Shown here piece after piece: positions 44,833 to 57,046 of a stretch of 64,000 nt of DNA. Source of the stretch: Turnera subulata (lineage: Eukaryota > Streptophyta > Magnoliopsida > Malpighiales > Passifloraceae). The stretch is from positions 1 through 64,000 of the forward strand of contig JAKUCV010001882.1 in assembly GCA_028386065.3 (NCBI GenBank), read 5' to 3'. The position numbers and the translations under genes were made by a program. The notes beneath the pieces were generated by a model, which saw only the letters and a list, made by a program, of their open reading frames with translations, searched no databases and had not been told where the DNA came from. How positions within the stretch are numbered: position 1 is the first letter of the stretch; each line of letters starts with the position of its first letter.

Positions 44833-46395
44833 ATGCCCAAGACGAGACGCGGTGCTTCATCGAGGTCAATTCCTGAGATCAATCCGGAGATCGAGAGAAC
44901 CTTACACAAGCAACTACGCGCGAACAAGCGAAAGCAGAAGCAAGTCATGGAGCCTGTGGAGTTTCTTCAAGACACTGAAATAGAAGAGGAAGCAGAAGTT
45001 GTAGCAGATAATTTCTAGACAGTCATCATGGCAGAAGGAGGAAACAAGACATTGCGTGACTACACAACACCGAGTTTGGATATTGTGCAGTCGAGCATTG
45101 CAAGGCCAGTGCTCAATGCCAACAATTTCGAACTGAAGACAACACTCATTCACATGGTGCAACAGGAACAATTTGGAGGCTTGGATAATGAGGACCTGAA
45201 TCAACTTCTACAGACATTTACGGAGATTTGTGATTTGATCAAGAACAGTGGGGCGACTGATGATGCAATTCGACTTCGTTTATTCCCATTTTCTTTGCAA
45301 GGCAAGGCTAAGAAGTGTTGAAGTCAGGAACAGTTGGAACATACAAGATGTGGGACGAGCTGTCAAAGGCTTTTCTTGCAAAATATTATCCACCTGATAA
45401 AGTAGCACGTATCCGGAGCAAGATTACATCATTCACTCAATTCGAAGAAGAAAGTTTCTGTGAAGCATGGGAACATTACAAGGATTTTATTCAAGGATGC
45501 CCACAACATGGATTACCCGAATGGATTGTAGTTCAATCGTTCTTTAATGGTTTAAATGAGCCTTTGCGCATGAGTTTGGACGCTGCTTCAGGAGGGGCAT
45601 TCATGGCGCAAGCACCATATGTGGCGTATCAGAAATTGGAAACGATGGCGAGTAACAGTTACCAGAGCTCTTCACAATCAAACAACAAGCGAGTAGCTTG
45701 AATTCTGGAAGTGGAGACAGTGACAATGCTTAATTCGAAGCTAGATTCTTTAGGTCAGCAGGTAAAATCATGTGTTGCTGCTGTTATGCGAGTTTAATAT
45801 GTGATAAATGTGCAGGTGTTGGACACAATTCAATGAATTGTCCGACCGGAGACGAGTTGACGATTGAGCAGATGAACTACATTCATCAACGCCAACAACA
45901 ACACGGACCCTACACCAACACATACTATCCGGAATGGAGGAATCATCCTAATTTCTCTTGGAGAGAGGGCAACCCGAACCAGCAAGGCGGTTCTCAAAGG
46001 AACAATTATGGGCAGAAAAGTTCAAGCATGCAAATTCCGAAGAATCAAGACATGGATCTTACTTCTATGATGAAATCCATAATGGAGACTCAACGTATGA
46101 AACGGAGATGATGCAAGGATTCAACAATCGGATGGCGAATATGGAGACTCACTCGAAGATGCTTGAGACGCAACTTGAACAGCAAGCAGAGGCGGTCATG
46201 AGGACACCAGGAAACCTACCGGGACAGCCCACAGTCAATCCAAGAGAGCAAGTCAAGGCTGTAGTACTTAGAAGCGGAAAGCAGTTAGATGATCCCTATC
46301 AACCTAATGAAGATGAAGCCAACATCATCATTAAGCGAGAAGAAGAAGATGAGCAACCGAAAGTGGAGAAGCAGTTACCTGAAAAGAGAGCATAG
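44833..46395 (+). pseudogene. Athila gag
   Basis: A short leader from ATG 44833 (MPKTRRGASSRSIPEINPEI) ends at an in-frame TAG (45016-45018). Gag proper resumes with MAEGGNKTLRDYTTPS, NNFELKTTLIHMVQQEQFGG, AIRLRLFPFSLQGKAK, then after a frameshift near 45315 MWDELSKAFLAKYYPPDKVA, EAWEHYKDFIQGCPQHGL and FFNGL. After a break near 45700 comes a knuckle CDKCAGVGHNSMNCP, HPNFSW and, in another frame, NPREQVKAVVLRSGKQLDDP (about 46235-46295), an Athila hallmark. Three or more lesions. Confidence 0.9.
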
Positions 46396-46711
46396 GAAAA
46401 GAAGCAAGAGCAAGAGAAGTGGATTCCCAAGTGGAAGCTAGCAAAGCAGAAAAGAGAGCAACCGAAGGAGATATGGCCTGAAGTCAAGGCTTATGAACCA
46501 CCGGTTCCATTTCCACAGCGACTTCAGCAGGGAAAAAAAAACGAACATTTCGGGAGATTTCTTGGACATTTAAAGAAATTACATATTAATGTTCCATTTA
46601 CTGAAGTAATTTCTCAAATGCCTGCTTATGCTAAATTTCTCAAGGAAATTCTTTCCAGGAAAAGGAAGCTAGAAGATTACGAGACTGTAGCTTTGACGGA
46701 GGAGTGCAGTG
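46396..46711 (+). pseudogene. Athila gag-protease junction, cut
   Basis: Reads Lys/Glu-rich linker, FGRFLGHLKKLHINVPF-like sequence (frame-shifted) and PAYAKFLKEILSRKRKLEDY, then TVALTEECS just before protease would begin. It is interrupted at 46712 by the inverted Athila; the protease itself is absent. Confidence 0.8.
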
Positions 46712-48635
46712 TGATGTGGTCAATCCTGCAAGTGCACAGAATCGTCGTGGTACTCAAGGTCGTATCCACAAAGACTAGGCAAGATATTAATCGATTCAAT
46801 CTTATGGCAAAGAAAATAAATAAAGAGAAATAATATCGGAATTGAAGATTGATAAGAAAGCAAATCTCGAATTGAATTACAAAGAGAAGAGAAAGTAGAA
46901 ATGACAATGAAAATGATAAACAACGTAGCAATGATAAAAGGCCTAGAACATTCGGGAATTCACCACCCTTCCTTTGCCATGGATCAATGTACTATTAAAA
47001 GCTGCATTCAAACACATGAATTTTGATGGGTAGCAACCTATAATGAAACTATCCGCTCTCGCTAGTCTAGTCTCGTCTCAAAGAGTCACCTAATCACTTT
47101 CGTCAATTAGATTACCTCTAGGAGCAATGAAGCTTGTTGTTGCTATTGATTCCACGATAACCTAAACCCTCTCAGCGTTTAGATTAAAGATGATTGATGA
47201 TTTTCGGATAATAGACTTCTCCTCTTGGTACTTCACCTATTACCTAGAAGTTGCAATAAAGCTGGCCACTTCCTTAAAGCAAGAAATAAGCTCACAACAA
47301 TCAAACAAAATTACTTTGTGAATGAATTGTAGCAAATGGAACATCAAACCACAACAAATTTAGGTTAGGCTACATCCCTATGATCTAGAATGAAAAATTA
47401 GTTCATGAATGAACTTGGAACAACAAATGAAAATGGGAAAGACATGGTTTCCTCACAGCAATCTCAAAAGAAAATGAAAGGAACAACAACTTGACAGAAT
47501 TTTGGTTTCAAGGTGTGTGTTATGTCTTCCTCCCTCCCCCTTCAGCTCTCACCCTTTTATAGTGCTTCTTCACTAGTTGGACAGCTTGGAGATGACATAT
47601 TTTAGTGTACTTTAGCCATCAAAATCGTGCTGGAATGGGCCTCAATGTTGAAAGCATTTGCTGGTGGAGTGGTTGCAAGGTATGGGTTGCCACTTGCTTT
47701 TCCAGCTTAGCATGAATATTCCTTCTTTTTGCATGTGCTGATGGTTGAACTTTCTTTCCAGGAAATTATGTTGGTTTCCAGGCTGTTTTATTCTCCTTGA
47801 ATGCCTTCCAGGTCATCCAATTTCATTATCCAACAAAGCATGTGCTTCTAGTTGCCATGAAGCTCTTCTAGAAGGGGTCACATGGTTGGCAACATTTGAC
47901 CTGAGAATTGCAAGCACTTTTGGCACCCTTAGGCAGCCAAATTGGACTTAGAGATATTCTAAAAAGTTGTAGATAATTCTTTTATCTTTCTGTCCATATA
48001 AGGAACTCCCAATTTGGACTTGTGTAGTAGGAGTTATGGTAAAAATACCGAGACTGGGTCGGCGGCCAGTGCAGAATTCCTGCACGTCTGCAAGTTTGGG
48101 CAGTAGGTTTAAACATCGATGTTTGAAATCAAAAGATCGATGCTTGGTGAAGTTCAGCATGTCCAAATTTGGGCAGAAGTCTGAAACATCGATGTTTGGT
48201 GAAAATAAGTTCCCAGAAGCCTCTCAACATCGATGGACAGGATGTCCAACATCGATGTTTGATGGAGTGAATTGAATTGATCACTGCTCCTAATCCGTAA
48301 GGCCAAAAATTATAAACTTTATATCAATGGACAGATTAGGATGTCTACTTTCATTTCCAACTGGTTTCATGTTAGTTGGACATCTGAAGCTTCTGAAATC
48401 GGCCAAAAGATTGAACTGTGCTCAAGTTTCTGCCCGGTTTCCAGCTTTGGCCGAAATTGATCGTTTTCGGTAGCGAAGTGGGACAATTTTACACCTGAAA
48501 GCGTAATTGTTAGTTCAAGCAATTTATTCAACAATCAAACAAAGAAAGATAGGTAAAATGTATGATTTTTATTCAAAATAATAATAATAAAGAAGTTTCC
48601 ATGCCTTTACTACTATGTGAAATATGTGGATGTCA
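46712..48635 (-). repeat. 3' LTR of inverted Athila
   Basis: On the + strand TGATGTGGTCAATCC to GGATGTCA (1924 bases). On the minus strand a TATA box CTATAAAAGG at 47553-47562. Its R/U5 end has GTGCACTTGCAG, like GTGCGCTTGCAG near 44562. Contains the ATCGATGTT cluster at 48110-48262. Confidence 0.75.
48110..48262. repeat. AACATCGATGTT palindrome cluster
   Basis: AACATCGATGTTT at 48113 and 48187, plus AACATCGATG-GACAGG (48228), AACATCGATGTTT (48250) and a variant AGATCGATGCTTGG (48134). Each full copy is a palindrome around ATCGAT. Confidence 0.8.
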
Positions 48636-50330
48636 AATACCCCCACACCTAAACTTTTGCTTGTCCCCAAGCAAAACAAATCATAACCATGGTAAAAATG
48701 ATATGCACTGATTTCTTTTCTCAACTCTGATCCAATGTGACTTGCTTATAATTAACTTGTTCCGTAGACTAAATAGAGACATGTAGATCAAAAGTAAATC
48801 AAGGCACTTCACTCAGCTAAGTTTAACAAAGAAATTGGAGATCAAATTTCCGCACAGGATTATACTAGTCAGTCCTTCTTTAGTATGCTCTTGATCAATA
48901 AGAGGTGTTTGAACATCCCATATGCACATCCAAGGTTTCCACTTCCACTAATGGACACAATTCTTGAACTTAAGATCATTAGGTCTTTAAGGGTTGTAAT
49001 GGGGCAAGGTTGGTGTATCAACAAGGGGTAAAGGTAAACAAAGTATCTGTTGAAGTTGTGCATTTCCTCCTAAAATTGTTTTTCTTCTTGCTTCATACTG
49101 ACTATGATGTTGTCTTCTGATTTTTTTTTTTTCTCTTTTTTTTTTTTATAGCGGTCATACGCCTACGTTTGTTAGATTTTGATGAACTACAGCGATGAGC
49201 ACAATGTAGTGGAGAAATAAAAGACCCCCTATGTTGGTGGGCTTAGGTGCATGACTGCAAATTTTGTTCTCCTCCTTGCAGCAAGTTCAGTCAATTTCCT
49301 TTCAATGAGCAATACTAGTGATAGGAGGTTAGACATCATCAACTTAACAGATAAAAGGATAGGATAAATCAAGGAAAATTATGCTGATCAGGTACATGAT
49401 GGTCACTTAATTGGCTACTAAGGGGTGAATGGTGGTTGATGTGGGTATAGAAGAAAACATTTGACCATCATACTAGGCTCAAAGTGGTGAACTAGGGACA
49501 ATGTGATCAAGGGTTGGCCAAGGTTTATATGTGGTGAAATTCAAGGAATGCCTAAGTCATTTCTCAAATCAAGGTTGTGTCTAAATTTCGCCTTAGTAAA
49601 AACGATGGATGTGTTCTAGGATTGTGCAATTAAATGCAATTGAAACACCTCAATTAATTTTTAAAAGCTAATAGCAAACCTAATCCTTAGGACATCTTCC
49701 TAGTGATCTTGTTTAGAAATCCAAACGTGTCTTTTATCAAACTCTTATGAGCTAGGTGACTTGAAAATTTTGTATCACAATGTCTCTTTATAGGCCATAC
49801 AAGGAACAAATTCAATCCAATCAACAAAGTCTTATTGTTTCAGACTTGATCAAGAAGAATAAAGGCGTGAATGGAAAAAAAAAAAACAAAATGCAAAACA
49901 ACAAATGCAATCTTTTCCTCAATAAATTGAAATGCAATTTGAATAGAAAGGAAAAAATTCAAAATGTAATGAGAAAGAATAGAAGGTGAATGACAAGATG
50001 CATAACAACTAGCTTATCAAAGTATGTTTTGAAGCATCAAATATAAATTTAAAAGTTTGAGTTTAGGAATGCTTCTCTATTTGACGTGAAGTCATCATGC
50101 TCCTTGGTTTCAGCCACTTGATCCTCTTTCCTTCTTTTTCCTCGGGTTGCCTCCCGAATAGCGCTTCTTTAACGTCTTATAGCTGGACATGAGGTTTCTC
50201 AAGGCATAGGCGTATTTGCTAATGACAAAATCACTTGGTCGCCAATTCTGTCTTCTGTTTTGAACAGCTTGAGGCGCTGCCCATTGACTTTGAATAGCTC
50301 AGATTCTCCATTGGTGATCTCCAAAGCTCC
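48636..50330 (-). other. Athila 3' untranslated region and polypurine tract
   Basis: The minus strand has GGGGACAAGCAAAAGTTTAG followed by GTGTGGGGGTATT (about 48639-48680), the Athila polypurine tract. The remainder is AT-rich with a T/C run at 49118-49150. Near 50140-50190 is a TTGCCTCCCGAATAGCGCTT stretch commonly seen downstream of Athila integrase. No gene. Confidence 0.65.
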
Positions 50331-50342
50331 ATGGGGAAAGCT

Positions 50343-50690
50343 CTAAACCACGGTGAATGGTCCGGACCACCTGGATTGAAGTTTTTCGGGAAAGAGCTTC
50401 ATTCTAGAATTGAAGAGAAGCACTTTGTCTCCTGGATGGAACTCTTTCTTCAGGATATGTTTGTCATGCCATTTCTTTATTCTCTCCTTGTAGATGCGGG
50501 AGTTCTCATAAGCTGCAAGGCGCAACTCCTCTAACTCATTATGCTGCAAAAAGCGTTGTTCTCCTGCTACCTTCATGTCTAAATTGATGTTCTTGATAGC
50601 CCAATAGGCTTTGTGCTCACGTTCAACGGCAAGTGGCATGCTTTTCCATACACAAGACGGTAGGGAGTGGCTCCAAGAGGATTGGAAGTG
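50343..50690 (-). pseudogene. Athila integrase C-terminal fragment
   Basis: Minus-strand reading [17 protein letters not shown] (50600-50690), then in a shifted frame [40 protein letters not shown] and [20 protein letters not shown] with GPFTVV (50343-50639). These are signature phrases of Athila integrase. The catalytic core is missing at the junction. Confidence 0.9.
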
Positions 50691-51637
50691 ACCGAAGACA
50701 AGAGCTTTGAGTTGATTGGAGAAGAAAAGAAAGAAGAGGTTCGGAGCATGCCAAAGGTAGCGCTGAAACCATTACCATCTAAGCTACGGTATGCATTCTT
50801 AGGTCCCGACTCTACGTATCCTGTTATTATCAATGCCGAGTTGAGTAAAGTAGAGGAGAAGATGCTAATTGATGTGCTAAGGAAGCATAGAAAAGCTATT
50901 GGATATTCTGTTGAGGACTTGAAAGGAATTAGTCCTACATTCTGCATGCATCGGATTCTGCTTGAGGAAGGTAGCAAACCAAGCAAAGAACGTCAAAGAA
51001 GGCTTATTGAGAATATAAAGTTGTGAAAAAGGAGATTCTTAAGCTTCTTGATTCATGGATTATTTATCTGATTTCTAACAGTGAATGGGTAGCCCCAGTT
51101 CACGTGGTACCGAAGAAAGGAGGAATGACAGTGGTCAAGAACAAAGATGACGAGTTGATTCCTACAAGGACTGTTACAAGAAGGAGAATGTGTATTGATT
51201 ATAGGAAGCTAAACAGTGCTACACGCAAGGATCACTTTCCATTGTCGTTTATCGATCAAATGCTTGAGAGACTGGCTAAGCACTCTTGTTATTGCTATTT
51301 GGACGGATATTCGGGATTCTTTCAGATACCTATTCACCCGAATGATCAAGAGAAGACGACGTTCACTTGTCCGTATGGAACTTTTGCTTATCGACGGATG
51401 ACTTTTGGGCTGTGCAACGCACCAGCCACTTTTCAGAGATGTATGATGGCGATTTTCTCTGACTACATAGAGAGGATTATGGAGGTTTTCATGGATGACT
51501 TTTACGTCTACAGAAAGACATTTGAGGATTGTTTATCTAACCTATCAAAGGTACTTGAAAGATGTGAGGAGACTAATTTGGTGCCTAATTGGAAAAAATG
51601 CCATTTTATGGTACATTAAGGAATTGTTCTTGGACAT
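50691..51637 (+). pseudogene. Athila reverse transcriptase, first Athila resumed
   Basis: PSKLRYAFLGPDSTYPVII and GYSVEDLKGISPTFCMHRI, then after a frame change at about 51025 SNSEWVAPVHVVPKKGG, RRRMCIDYRKLNSATRKDHF, YSGFFQIPIHPNDQEKTTFT, FGLCNAPATFQRCMMAIF and VFMDDFYVY. The active-site FMDD is intact. It ends with a stop at 51617-51619, then GIVLGH, where a Tat LTR begins at 51638. RNase H and integrase of this copy are not in the window. Confidence 0.9.
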
Positions 51638-53271
51638 TATGAACACCCAACTTTGACCCACGAAAATTTTACTAAATTAGACTTCGTAGACTTAGGATCA
51701 ATGAGATGATTTGGTCCAAGGTTCAAGCATGATATGAATTTTAATTGAGTAGAATTGGTGTATTTTGATGACATAAACCTTTATGCGCTTAAATCCTAGG
51801 ATTAATGAGATGATTTAACCTTAGGATAAAATATATGATATGGTTTATTTATTAAAATGCATTTGCATGGGCTCTTTTAGTTGTTTTTGATCCAATAATA
51901 ATGAGATGATTTATTCTTGGGTTAGGAATGGATTTAAGGGTCCAAATTAATTAATTCTCTAGAGTTTGTCCAGCTCATTAACACATTTCTTGTAGGTTAA
52001 TTTTAGCTCTGATTTTCGTGGAAAATCAGAGTTAATTATCATGTAAGTAGATTTTGTGTTTTTGGTAAGATTTTGGGCTTAATTGGGTGTTAATGTGTGA
52101 TTGATTAATTATGGAATGATTTGGGGGAGTGCTAATCAAGTAATCGAGTGATTCTAGGAAGATTGGGGTTGATTACGCGGTAGGATCGAATCAGAGCGGA
52201 ATTAGGGAGATTCGGGAGCAAATGCCGGCCATGGCGGTCATAAGTGCCCAGAATCCCCGAAAATCTCCGATTTTGTTTCTTTTTCGATCCTACGCGGTNA
52301 GGGGGAGGGGGGCTCTCAACATTTTCTACACACACACCCCTATAAGCTTTTGTGGCTTGGAGAAATTCTACTTCTCCAAGCTTTTGAAACACTTTCTAAG
52401 GCAGGAACTCTGGTGGAATACTGTGGGAAGCATCAAGCAAGGAACCAGCAGTAGTAGTAGATTAAGAGAAGAGGAGGAACGAGGCGGATTCTAGCAAATC
52501 GGTGGAGAAAAAGTGCTAAACACGAGAAGAGGAGTCCAGTGCAGGCAGTTTTAGTGTTTCGACCATATCTATTGCTGTAGACATTGGTTTGCTGCGATCT
52601 TGGTGCCTCTGGAAAGCTAAGAAGTAGTTCTACAACTTTTCTGTTCAAGCCAGACACCAGTTCGTCCTCCTTCGACCTCGAATCCTCCGTTGAAGTCCTT
52701 ACCAGAAGCTTTGCCGGGAGTGACAAGCGCCTAAGAGCGAGAGGAGGGCTACAGGAGGTAACACGTTCTAATTCTATCGATTAACTGCTACTGGAACATG
52801 ATGATGCTTTTGATGATGTGATTGCTGTGATGCCATGTCAAGAACTACGTGGGCTTTGAACCTGGTCACCGGGGTACGTAAGTGGTCTCTAGTGGTGGAG
52901 ACTCGACCCCAAATATTTTTATTTTTCCTTTTTATTCCGTACCTTCTTCTTCTTACCCTCTGATTTAGTTTTGTTATGTGATTTGTTTCCACACAATACA
53001 CACTTGCACAAGGCATACTCTTCTTTTCTATTGCACAAAGTTTCGACCCAACACGGATGGGTGCCTAACACCTTCCCATCCGTGACGAACCCCCGATCCC
53101 ATATCTTTGGTTCACCATGACCGGTTGCCTAAGGAGTCATTCAAGGGTTTTTCCTAAATTTTGTCCCTAATAAAATTTGGGTGGCGACTTCATTGATATG
53201 GGATTGACCCAAGGCTGAAGGTGAAAGGAATAGGTGAATAGGCCCAAGTGATTTTGGGTCGGGTATTCACA
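51638..53271 (+). repeat. Tat 5' LTR
   Basis: TATGAACACCCAACTTTGAC to GGGTCGGGTATTCACA (1634 bases), same family as 40275-41840. A single N at 52299 is followed by a G-rich jump; the TATA segment seen in other copies is absent there, so some sequence is probably missing. Confidence 0.85.
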
Positions 53272-53272
53272 G

Positions 53273-53290
53273 TTGGCGACTCCACTGGGG
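53273..53290 (+). promoter_or_regulatory. Tat primer binding site
   Basis: TTGGCGACTCCACTGGGGA follows the LTR. This sequence is recalled from Ogre/Tat elements and attributed there to Arg-tRNA. Confidence 0.7.
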
Positions 53291-55479
53291 AAGTAGTGGG
53301 TTCAAGAAACTTTGTGCAATAGTTGAGGTTTGTGTGCCTTTTTATTTTTCATCATAAGTGCCTTGCATTCATGATGATTTATGTGAAGCCTTTACCGTAA
53401 GAGGGCGAGGGAAGCCAAGTCCACCACACACTTTCTTTAAGTGATGGTGGCTTGCATGAACCCGTTTCTCGATGCTTAGCAATGATGGGGATTAACTGGC
53501 CTCGGACCTCACGCGATATCCATTATCACATGTGAGTAGGTCAACCTATTCCCTAGCGGAAATCTTTTGGCCTCCAACCACCTGCATACCCTGAGCATCT
53601 CATGCATTATGAATCAATAAGTGGTACGTGCATTTTGTATGATTATTGTTGCGGATTTGAGTATGTGTAAATAATGTGTTTTTCTTTTGATAAATAAAAT
53701 CCATAAAAAATATATATAGAAAATAGTAGACGCTGCCCCTTGACCCCGCCCGCTAACCGGCTAGCAGACCGCCGTGCAAACTCTGCGTAGGGTGCTATAT
53801 TGCATAGTGTGGATCAATGAGTCTAGTAAAGGAACCCTAGGGAAGTAGGTATGCATGTTTAAGTCGGTGATAAATTTTTGGTGTTGTCTCCCCAATTGTC
53901 CTCTATGTCCAGTCTACCTTGTTTAGGGAATTTCCATTTGCATACATTGAACATTGCATTACACGTTCTTCAAAGGATAAAACACAAATTCGAGCTAGGG
54001 TGTCTCACTTCTTAAACCCCCATCTTTTAGGCCTAAGTCTTCAAAGAGATGTTTTAAAAGGATAAGAAACGTGTTTTGTAAATGTATCCCATCATATTTT
54101 CCACCATTTCCAAATATTTTCAAAGAAAACGAAGTTTAAGTCTAGGATCCCTGATGATCATGAACCCTTAGGACACCAGGGGTGGGTAGTGCCTTAGTCA
54201 AAAGGGGATGGTGAAGATATTAGGGACGATGGCTACGTCACAAGGCGACGACCCTAGTAGAAAGGAGGACAGTGAAGATATTGGGAATCCGGGAGATATC
54301 CTGAGGTGAAAGGAGATGTAAGCCCCATCATCTATGGCAGAAGAAGGGAGATGGGACGACCTGGTTGGGCCTTCTTCGAAGACATAGACGTAAGCCCTAA
54401 TTGTTGTCTTATGAACCGAGCTGAGATGAGAAGCTGAGATGAGGAACCAAATTGAAGAAGCCAGACGGATGAGCTAGGTTGACATATCGAGACCTTACTA
54501 TTGGATTTTCTTGTGAGAGGAGATGCAAGTCCGAGTATTCTCTCAATGAGAGTAGTCTCCATATTTGGTTAGGAACCACGTTGACTGGCCGAGCCAGCAG
54601 CCCAAGCGGACGAACTGAGCTGAGGAGTGGCCGGATCAAGTTGCCAAGTTGAGATGCCGAGTTGGGAAACCAAAGAACCGGAATGCAAAGTTAAGCTGAT
54701 GACAGGTGGGTATTCAAGCTAAGACAAACCAATGGGGAGAATTGATGTTTGGGCCTTCTCGTGAGAGGAGATGTAGGTCCCAATATTTACAATGGGAGAT
54801 GTGACACAAGGTGGCCCGATTGGACTTTTTTCAAAGACAAGGATGTACGCCCCGGTTTTCTATTCATGAGCCGAGCTGATGAGCCAAGTCAACCAGCTAA
54901 GCCGAGGGACTGAATTGACAAGTCAAGTTGATGAGCAAACTGGGTTTCATGTGGAGACATTGCCATGGGGCCTCATCAAATGAACAACACACAAGGCCCA
55001 ACAATTGGGGAACAACGAGGATAGCCGTAAGAACGATGATGGAGACACAATAAGAAGACAAAGCACTAATCTCCAGAACGATACCTAAACCCTGGTATGC
55101 CTTTACTGCCCACAATGCTCGGGTTGATGGACATGGGTAAATGATGTGATAAATTCTTGTTTGTATCAAACGTTGTTTGTCTGGGTGCTTGTTGTGTTGC
55201 CTGCTCTTGTCTGTTTTGGTTGCCATGCTGATGTTATATTTGTAATATGCTGATTATATGATATGGCTCCTATGATGGTTGTCATCATACTTTGAGTACA
55301 TGAGATGTACTGATAGAAAAGGAGCACACAAGATACAAGAATTTTTAAAGAGCATACAACTACTTTATACATATTACATTAACAACTTACCAAGCTGGTA
55401 AACTAAAAGATAAGTAATTTCTACTGTGGGGCTGTTGACCGGTAGCACCGAGCGAGGCAGAGGGTACCCCTCGAGTCCT

Positions 55480-55760
55480 GTATTTATAGTGAGTTGTACT
55501 CACAGAGACAGCGACGAGGGGATAGATGGGTACACCCTTCGATAGTATATTAGTGAGAGTACCCCTCGGAGAGCTGGCGCCATGGGGATTTGTCGGGTGT
55601 ACCCCTTGGTTATTGTTATTACTTATTACTTGGTGAGAGCACCCCTCACAGAGCCAGCGACTTGGGGACTGACGGGTATGCCCCAAGATTCTTGTACTAT
55701 GTATTTCCTTGAGGAGAGCACCCCTCCTAGAGCTGTCGGCCACTTGGTTATTAGTGGTTA
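55480..55760. repeat. ~79-bp tandem units in LTR (5' copy)
   Basis: Four units begin at about 55490, 55554, 55634 and 55713 with GAGAGCACCCCTC or a variant, followed by AGAGCTGGCG-type and GGGGAxTGxCGGGT words. The 118-codon minus-strand reading over them (55387-55743) is kept in both LTRs only because the LTRs are recent duplicates; it shows no motif. Confidence 0.75.
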
Positions 55761-56841
55761 TCTTTTTGTCGGAACTTACCCATTCCGGTGTTTTATATTA
55801 TATTTGCTTTGAGTTTGGGCATACGCCCAGGGGAGCTGGGCAGTCGCTACCGCGCCCGACGCACATATTAGAGGGCCCTAATATTAAAATGTACAACTCC
55901 TTCAAATCTTAACAATCACATACAGGAAGATGAAATACTCACTTTGGACAAAATTCTGTGAATAACTTGTGATGTGCACTGATGGTGACTTGCTTTGTGT
56001 ACTGTGGCTTTGATGATGAATACCAGTGTATTTGTGGCTGACTTGTATATGTGTATACCCTGGTTTATTTGTTTGCGGTGAGACAGTGGTTGGTCTCACC
56101 CCCTCACGTCTTTTACAGGTTAACTGCTCGTTGAGCAGTGGTGCATATCAGCAGGTGGCGGTGTTTTCCTCTCGTCCGGTCGGATCCATAGGGTGCATTG
56201 TATTCATGTTTCTTATGTTATTTTGTCTTCCGCTGCATACTCATTTTACCTTGAATAATTTATTGTATAATTTATAATAAAATTGATGATGATTGTGTCA
56301 TGGCTAACATTTCCGGTATTGGGAGTTGGGCTCGCATAGAGCCGGTTTCTGTTTGGATTCTGTTTGTTTACCTTGGCTTGTATATTGATTTCTCGATTCA
56401 TTTGTGGTTTATATCGTAACCAGGGGACAGAATGGTAGTTTGGTCATTTCATATGTATAATTAATTAAATTGATTGTTTTGGGTTACGGGCGTTTCAGTT
56501 GGTAGCGGAGCTCTAGAACTCCGCTAGTACGGTGCAGGGTTCGGGGACGAACCTAGCGGAAGCTGGTAGGCCTGTGACACTCGGGGTCTATGAGGGCGGG
56601 AAGTGCACGCCGGTGCCGGGATGAGCATGGAAAAGGAGCGGCTTCTAGACGGAGGGGCACAGGAATGAACCGAATCGACACCGGAATAGGAGAGATTCTG
56701 AGACTGTGTTGGGATGGGGCTGCACAGTTGGGGCGATTTCATAATTATACGGGTATGGGACTGTATATTTAAGAATAGCTCAAATTAAGACTGCACAATC
56801 GAGAATAGCTTAAACGGTTTGATTGGTACTAACTATATCAA

Positions 56842-56950
56842 CAAGGTGCACCTACCTTTTCGATGCTCATTCTAGAAAAAGTCCAAAGTTAAACATGCTT
56901 GACTTGGAGCAATTCTAGGATGGGTGACCTCCTGGGAAGTTTTCCTCATA
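56842..56950 (+). ncRNA. 5S rRNA-derived segment in 5' LTR
   Basis: Resembles plant 5S rRNA from about its position 25 to 100. AAGTTAAACATGCTT (56886-56900) corresponds to the A box (5S AAGTTAAGCGTGCTT, two changes). GGATGGGTGACCTCCTGGGA (from 56918) is identical to the 5S C-box region. AATTCTA before it replaces GTAGTACTA. It is not a functional 5S gene: the 5' and 3' stem ends are missing. Confidence 0.75.
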
Positions 56951-57029
56951 AACGTGCGAGTGAGGACAAAGCATGTTGGAAAGGTCCCGTGTTGGTCTGT
57001 AGTGACAGTCGACAAGCCGGGACGTTACA

Positions 57030-57046
57030 GTTGGTAGCAGAGCAGG
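57030..57046 (+). promoter_or_regulatory. Primer binding site, non-autonomous element
   Basis: GTTGGTAGCAGAGCAGG follows the LTR end directly, close to the initiator-Met site and to the Tekay A site TTGGTAGCGGAGCAGG. Confidence 0.75.

Larger units (their letters stand above)
46712..50690 (-). mobile_element. Second Athila, inverted, 3' half only
   Basis: Minus-strand order from 50690 leftwards: integrase C-terminal part, untranslated 3' region (48636-50330), polypurine tract and 3' LTR (46712-48635). It was inserted in the first Athila just after ALTEECS. Its 5' half and the host protease region are missing, so the right junction near 50690 is a deletion or recombination point. Confidence 0.8.
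51638..55055 (+). mobile_element. Tat element: 5' LTR and leader/repeat region
   Basis: LTR 51638-53271, priming site at 53273, then non-coding sequence to 55055 where a larger LTR element joins. 53272-54150 is leader-like. 54160-55050 has degenerate repeats (GTGAGAGGAGATGxAxGTCC, GAGCTGATGAGCC) like Tat 3' repeat fields. No gag or pol, so it is internally deleted. Confidence 0.75.
55056..57029 (+). repeat. 5' LTR of non-autonomous element, front truncated
   Basis: Aligns with 60377-62412 with high identity. It lacks a 22-base stretch near 55090 and a short stretch near 56760 present in the 3' copy, and ends GGGACGTTACA. Confidence 0.88.

Noticed and set aside
55387..55743. 118-codon ORF conserved at 60733-61089
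   Set aside because: Conservation follows from the two LTRs being copies of each other; the sequence is a degenerate 79-bp tandem repeat.
56842..56950. Functional 5S rRNA gene
   Set aside because: Terminal stem sequences are missing and several core bases differ; it is a derived segment inside an LTR.
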